Shown: positions 60,197 through 64,000 of the stretch, one piece after another
How positions within the stretch are numbered: position 1 is the stretch's first letter
Layout: each line of letters begins with the position of its first letter
Assembly: GCF_029893365.1 (NCBI RefSeq)
Contig: NZ_JARXUZ010000001.1
Coordinates: 2,604,001 to 2,668,000 of the forward strand
Length of the DNA: 64,000 bases
Direction of reading: 5' to 3'
Source: Cryobacterium sp. CG_9.6
GTDB taxonomy: Bacteria > Actinomycetota > Actinomycetes > Actinomycetales > Microbacteriaceae
Program-made: the position numbers and the translations under genes
Notes under the pieces: model-generated
What the model was told of the DNA's origin: nothing
The model's input: the letters and a program-made list of their open reading frames with translations, nothing else
Database searches by the model: none

Positions 60197-60949
60197 GTGC
60201 GACCCGTGCTGACGACGGGTCTGGTCTTGGCGGCTGTGTTTATCGGCTCCAGCCTGCAGCGCATTACGGGAATGGGCTTTGGCCTCGTGGCCGCCCCCTT
60301 CATGGTGCTCCTTCTCGGACCGGTTGAGGGCGTCATGCTGGTGAACATCTGTGCGGCTGTCACGGCATCCGCTATTTTGCTGCGGGTGCGCACGCACATT
60401 GACTGGCATCGGTACCGCGGCCTCGTGGGCTTTGCGCTGCTGGGTATTCTTCCGGGCGCGTTTGTTTTGCAATTTGTGTCCGTGGCGTGGCTGGAGATTT
60501 GTATTGGTGTCCTGGTGGCGGCGGCGCTCACCGTGTCCATCAACCTCAAACGCGCGACGCTGCGCGACAGCCGGAGGAATCGGGCCGTCGCCGGGCTTGC
60601 CAGTGGGTTTATGAATGCGACCGCCGGCGTGGGCGGGCCGGCGGTGAGCGTTTACGCCATTGCCACCCTGTGGCCCCATCGCTCGTTCGCGGCGACCATG
60701 CAACCGTATTTTCTGACCCTCGCCCTGGCATCCGTCGCGGCGAAGCTGGCCACCGGGTCGGCGGGACTCCCAGATCTGCCAATCTGGGCGTGGGTTGCCG
60801 TGGGTGTCGCTTGTCTGGCCGGATTGGGTCTTGGTGAGGGCCTCGCCCGAGTCGTCGAAGCCCCGGCGGCACGTCGTCTGCTCGTGATCGTGGCCTACGT
60901 GGGTTCCGTCCTCACCGTGGGACGCGGTCTTCTGGAATTGCTCGGCTGA
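60197..60949 (+). CDS. TauE/SafE family sulfite/sulfoacid exporter-like permease
   Basis: A membrane protein of about 250 aa with seven to eight helices. Typical features are the N-terminal FIGSSLQRITGMGFGLVAAP and its echo in the second half, GLASGFMNATAGVGGPAVSV, which form the inverted repeat of this family. The substrate is unknown; sulfite, organosulfonates or other anions are possible. GTG 60197 is a guess that gives a normal length; the frame is open to 60071 without an obvious ribosome binding site. Confidence 0.82.
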   Translation: MRPVLTTGLVLAAVFIGSSLQRITGMGFGLVAAPFMVLLLGPVEGVMLVNICAAVTASAILLRVRTHIDWHRYRGLVGFALLGILPGAFVLQFVSVAWLEICIGVLVAAALTVSINLKRATLRDSRRNRAVAGLASGFMNATAGVGGPAVSVYAIATLWPHRSFAATMQPYFLTLALASVAAKLATGSAGLPDLPIWAWVAVGVACLAGLGLGEGLARVVEAPAARRLLVIVAYVGSVLTVGRGLLELLG

Positions 60950-60990
60950 CGACGAGGAAAAAGTCGCTGGTGGGGTCAGAGCAGATCGGG

Positions 60991-62655
60991 TCAGGGCTTC
61001 TCGGTGCCACCCATGGCCCGCGCGATCACAATCTGGTCCCGACCGGCACGTTTTGCGTCGTACAGGGCGCGATCCGCTCGCGCCAGCCAGTCTGGAATAC
61101 TGCCGTCTCGTTCCAGCTGCGCAAGACCCGCGCTCACGGTACAGCGAAGACCCGGCGCCACGGCCTCCCAGTCGTAGCCGCGCACCGATGCGAGCAGCCG
61201 CTCGCACGCGATTGCCGCCTCGCGCTCACTGGTTTCGGCGAAGATCAGTAAGAACTCTTCACCGCCCACACGAACCGCGAGGTCGGTGCCACGCGTGATC
61301 GTGCGGAGCATTCCAGCCACCACGGTGAGCACCTCATCACCGGTGGTGTGTCCATGGTCGTCGTTGACGAGCTTGAAGTTGTCCAGATCGATCATGGCCG
61401 CGCAGAGGGGTCTATTTCGGCGTTGCGCACGCGCAATCATCCACGGCAGTTCCCGGTCCAGCGCACGGCGGTTGGAAAGTTGGGTGAGTGGGTCGGTGTG
61501 CGCCTGATCGTTGAGCTCTTCCGCGCGAATCTTTTCGACACGCAGCTGCAGCCGTGACTTTTCCATTTCATGGCGAGCCTGCTCGATCTCAATTGTGTTG
61601 ATGAGCATTTGAGACTGCAGCCCGGCCGTCTGCACCGTCATCAGCAGCGTGACGGCGTGCAGCTTCTCATAGTGGGCCAGAGCCAGATCAAAGCGCCCAT
61701 CCGCTTTGTAGATCTCAAACAATGCGCGGTGGAGTTTGGCAAGCAGCTTCGGCTCACCGCACACATCGGGATTCGCGAGTTGGTCTTCCATCATGGCGGC
61801 AGCCACGTCAACATGGCCCGCCTCGCGCGCCAGCTCAGCCAGCTGGGCGTCAATGTCAATCTCCAGGCTTCGGTAGCCGTGCGTCCGGCTCAGCGCTTTG
61901 CCGCGCCGGCCCTGTTCACGGGCCTCATCGTGCTGCCTTAACCCCACCAAGAAGCTCACCAGATTGGTTCTTGCCAGCGTCTCGTTGAAGGGATTACCCT
62001 GCGCCTCGGCGAGCGCAACAGCCTCTCTCATCAGAGCTAATCCAGTCGTGAAAGCCGGCGTGGCGTCCTCGCCGCCCGCCAGGAGCTCCCGTGCGATCAC
62101 CAGGTAGGTATCACCCAGATTGTTCACCGCAACAAAACTCGTTTCCGCGTCCTCCAACCGTTGCGCAACGGCGAGGGCCTGCCGGCCTAAATCAATAGAT
62201 CGCTGACCATCTCCCATCGCCCCGTGCACGAGTGAGAACCGGCTCAGTGCCCAGAATTCTGCCGTCGGGTTACCGCAGGCGCGCGCCGCCTCAAGCGCCC
62301 CCAACACGTGCCGCACGGCTGTTTCATTCAGCGCCGTATCGGTGAAGGCCAGCGCCAGAGTGCAGTGCACCGTGGATTGGGCGAGGAGGTCCCCCGTCGC
62401 CTCGAAATACTCCAGCGCAAGGAGACCGTGCTTCACCGACGCCTGATAATCGCCGAGCCGCAGCCGGTGCAGGGTGAGAAGCTGACGCGCTTTCGCCTGC
62501 TGCGCCGGGTTCGCGCCGTCGGCAGTCAAGGCAGCTTCCGCCTGTTCGGCACCGAGGCGATGTTCACCCTTCGTGCTCGATCGTTCGCTGTCGGCCAGAA
62601 GGTTGTCAATGCCGGCACCGAGACACTCCGGCGGACAGATCTCGGTGTCCATCAT
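60991..62655 (-). CDS. TPR-GGDEF diguanylate cyclase (second paralog)
   Basis: A 554-aa soluble protein with the same plan as the one at 49818. TPR-like repeats (LLTLHRLRLGDYQASVKHGL, LALAFTDTALNETAVRHVLG) are followed by the nearly identical linker INTIEIEQARHEMEKSRLQL and a GGDEF domain starting DPLTQLSNRRALDRELP. The active site is VGGEEFLLIFAE near residue 464, with the inhibition site RGTD five residues upstream. It should make cyclic-di-GMP under control of whatever binds the repeats. The pair is 9.4 kb apart in the same orientation, which points to duplication. Confidence 0.88.
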   Translation of the reverse strand: MMDTEICPPECLGAGIDNLLADSERSSTKGEHRLGAEQAEAALTADGANPAQQAKARQLLTLHRLRLGDYQASVKHGLLALEYFEATGDLLAQSTVHCTLALAFTDTALNETAVRHVLGALEAARACGNPTAEFWALSRFSLVHGAMGDGQRSIDLGRQALAVAQRLEDAETSFVAVNNLGDTYLVIARELLAGGEDATPAFTTGLALMREAVALAEAQGNPFNETLARTNLVSFLVGLRQHDEAREQGRRGKALSRTHGYRSLEIDIDAQLAELAREAGHVDVAAAMMEDQLANPDVCGEPKLLAKLHRALFEIYKADGRFDLALAHYEKLHAVTLLMTVQTAGLQSQMLINTIEIEQARHEMEKSRLQLRVEKIRAEELNDQAHTDPLTQLSNRRALDRELPWMIARAQRRNRPLCAAMIDLDNFKLVNDDHGHTTGDEVLTVVAGMLRTITRGTDLAVRVGGEEFLLIFAETSEREAAIACERLLASVRGYDWEAVAPGLRCTVSAGLAQLERDGSIPDWLARADRALYDAKRAGRDQIVIARAMGGTEKP

Positions 62656-62889
62656 GATGCAGCCCCCCAGCTCTCTGAAATTCCCCGTGAACCCGCTGGC
62701 GAACCGCCTCTGGTCTCCGCTTGGTCCACATTTGACCCAGTGACATCATAATCATGCGGGAGCGACAGAACGGGTCATTGCCGACTTAGGTGTCATCTTG
62801 TGACATCGTCCAGCCACAGAGGCGCCAGTTTCGTGCTCAGCCCGGCATCCGCTCATCACATTCCAGCCAGCGACGCTAGGCTACACGGT

Positions 62890-64000
62890 GTGAAATCTGC
62901 CGTCCCCGCCACCCTTGCTGAGCGCCTTCCCGAGCGCGCGGCGATCATCGATCTCGCCGCCGTGCGGCACAACGTTCGACACCTGGTCGCACTCGCCGCT
63001 GGCGCCGACGTCATGGCCGTGGTCAAGGCCGATGCCTACGGTCACGGCGCTCTCCCGGTGGCCCGAGCCGCCCTCGAAGCCGGAGCGAGCTGGCTGGGCC
63101 TGGCACACATCTGCGAGGCTCTCCCGCTTCGCGCAGCGGGCATCGACTCCCCCATGCTGGCGTGGCTCCACACGATTGACAGTGATTTTGCCGCCGCAGT
63201 GGCTGCCAATATCGATCTGGGATGCTCCGGCTGGGAACTCCCGTACATCGTCGCTGCCGCGGAGGCGCTGAGGACGACCGCCCGCATTCACCTGAAGATC
63301 GACACCGGTCTGGGGCGCAACGGCTGCACTCCGGCGGACTGGGACGAGTTCGTGCGCCGGGCGCGACAGGCCGAGTTAGCGGGGACGGTCACAGTGGTGG
63401 GTATTTTCTCGCACCTTGCGGTGGCCGACGAGCCTGACCGTCCCGAAACCGCTGAGCAACTTGCTGCGTTCGCCACGGCCAATGCTCAGGCCGAGGCGGC
63501 GGGACTGCGTCCCAGCCTGCGACACATCGCTAACAGTGCCGGGGTACTCTCCCGCGCCGATACCCACTTCAACCTCGTGCGACCCGGGCTGGCCCTGTAC
63601 GGACTGTCACCGTTCGCCGGCCGCACATCAGAGAGCTTGGGCCTGCGTCCGGTGATGACGCTGCGCACCGTGATCTCACTCTGCAAAGACGTGCCGGCCG
63701 GCCAGGGAGTCTCGTATGGGCTCGACTATCGGACCGCATCGGCGTCGACACTCGGCCTCGTTCCCCTCGGCTACGCAGATGGTATTCCCCGCATCGCGAC
63801 TGGCGGCCCGGTGCGCGTCAACGGGGTCACGTATCCCGTGGTCGGACGCATTGCCATGGACCAGATGGTTATCGACCTCGGCTATGCCGAGGGTGCGGCC
63901 ACCGACGGGAGCGTCATCGGCACGGAGGCTCTTCTCTTCGGCCCGGGCGACGATGGGGAGGCATCCGTTGACGAGTGGGCTGCCGCTGCCGGAACCATCA
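62890..64000 (+). CDS. alr: Alanine racemase, 3' end outside the window
   Basis: The first 370 codons of a PLP enzyme that makes D-alanine for peptidoglycan. The PLP lysine is in VMAVVKADAYGHGALPVARA (Lys46), the catalytic tyrosine of the second domain in GVSYGLDYRT (Tyr276), with LKIDTGLGRNG, FSHLAVADEPD, RPGLALYGLSPF and VGRIAMDQMVIDLG. The frame is open to base 64000, so the gene is cut by the window end; family length suggests only few residues are missing. GTG 62890 lies 7 nt behind TAGGCT without a ribosome binding site, again leaderless-like. Confidence 0.93.
   Translation, partial: MKSAVPATLAERLPERAAIIDLAAVRHNVRHLVALAAGADVMAVVKADAYGHGALPVARAALEAGASWLGLAHICEALPLRAAGIDSPMLAWLHTIDSDFAAAVAANIDLGCSGWELPYIVAAAEALRTTARIHLKIDTGLGRNGCTPADWDEFVRRARQAELAGTVTVVGIFSHLAVADEPDRPETAEQLAAFATANAQAEAAGLRPSLRHIANSAGVLSRADTHFNLVRPGLALYGLSPFAGRTSESLGLRPVMTLRTVISLCKDVPAGQGVSYGLDYRTASASTLGLVPLGYADGIPRIATGGPVRVNGVTYPVVGRIAMDQMVIDLGYAEGAATDGSVIGTEALLFGPGDDGEASVDEWAAAAGTI

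Noticed and set aside
1-64000. tRNA, rRNA, integrase, transposase or prophage genes
   Set aside because: None was recognised by eye on either strand, so the repeat island cannot be tied to a known mobile element.

Overview
The window looks like chromosomal DNA of a high-GC actinobacterium, most probably a member of the Microbacteriaceae. The grounds are many GTG starts, the frequent GGATGCC/GGCATCC word, an S-(hydroxymethyl)mycothiol dehydrogenase, an actinobacterial RecQ C-terminus, a DUF222/HNH endonuclease and a 180-kDa-type NAD-glutamate dehydrogenase. This assignment is an inference; there is no rRNA or tRNA gene in the window to test it.

Layout. 1-336 is the 3' end of recQ. 473-2817 is a polar amino acid (cystine-like) ABC importer. 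2818-5977 is an accessory island: a DUF222/HNH endonuclease gene lies between two arrays of a 112-bp palindromic repeat, followed by two covarying hairpins and an AT-rich stretch. 5978-10152 holds sbcC and sbcD (leftward). 10324-16210 is a complete fructose PTS operon, fruR-fruK-fruA-ptsI-ptsH, with its own promoter. 16355-17604 encodes a small unknown protein and an FHA protein. It converges on a TM0106-type RecB-nuclease/helicase (17647-21102) through a 16-bp hairpin.

21296-29059 is a second import operon. It has a lipoprotein binding protein, two permeases, a gamma-glutamyltransferase-family enzyme, a fused double ATPase and a GntR regulator; the set suggests uptake and cleavage of gamma-glutamyl compounds such as glutathione. 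29189-36599 holds a zinc-ribbon protein, oligopeptidase B, two adjacent GAF/ANTAR proteins, a SNF2 helicase and a small monooxygenase-fold protein. 36621-42953 holds an aldo/keto reductase, a MOSC protein, a first DarT-like protein, a HAD phosphatase, an EEP nuclease/phosphatase, an AtoE-type transporter and a histidine phosphatase. 42957-45458 is a divergent IclR regulator/malate synthase pair.

45531-49790 holds a HutD-like cupin, an ammonium transporter, a glutaredoxin, a mycothiol-dependent formaldehyde dehydrogenase and a frameshifted metallo-beta-lactamase-fold hydrolase. 49818-62655 contains two paralogous TPR-GGDEF diguanylate cyclases on either side of gdh, a DUF1294 protein, a secreted lysozyme-fold protein, an aldo/keto reductase, a second DarT-like protein and a TauE/SafE permease. 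The window ends inside alr.

Most of this is ordinary actinobacterial core. The parts that deserve a second look are the repeat/hairpin island around the HNH gene, the two DarT-like proteins with no DarG partner, the broken hydrolase behind mscR, and the number of genes whose start codon sits 5-7 nt behind a -10 hexamer (likely leaderless).
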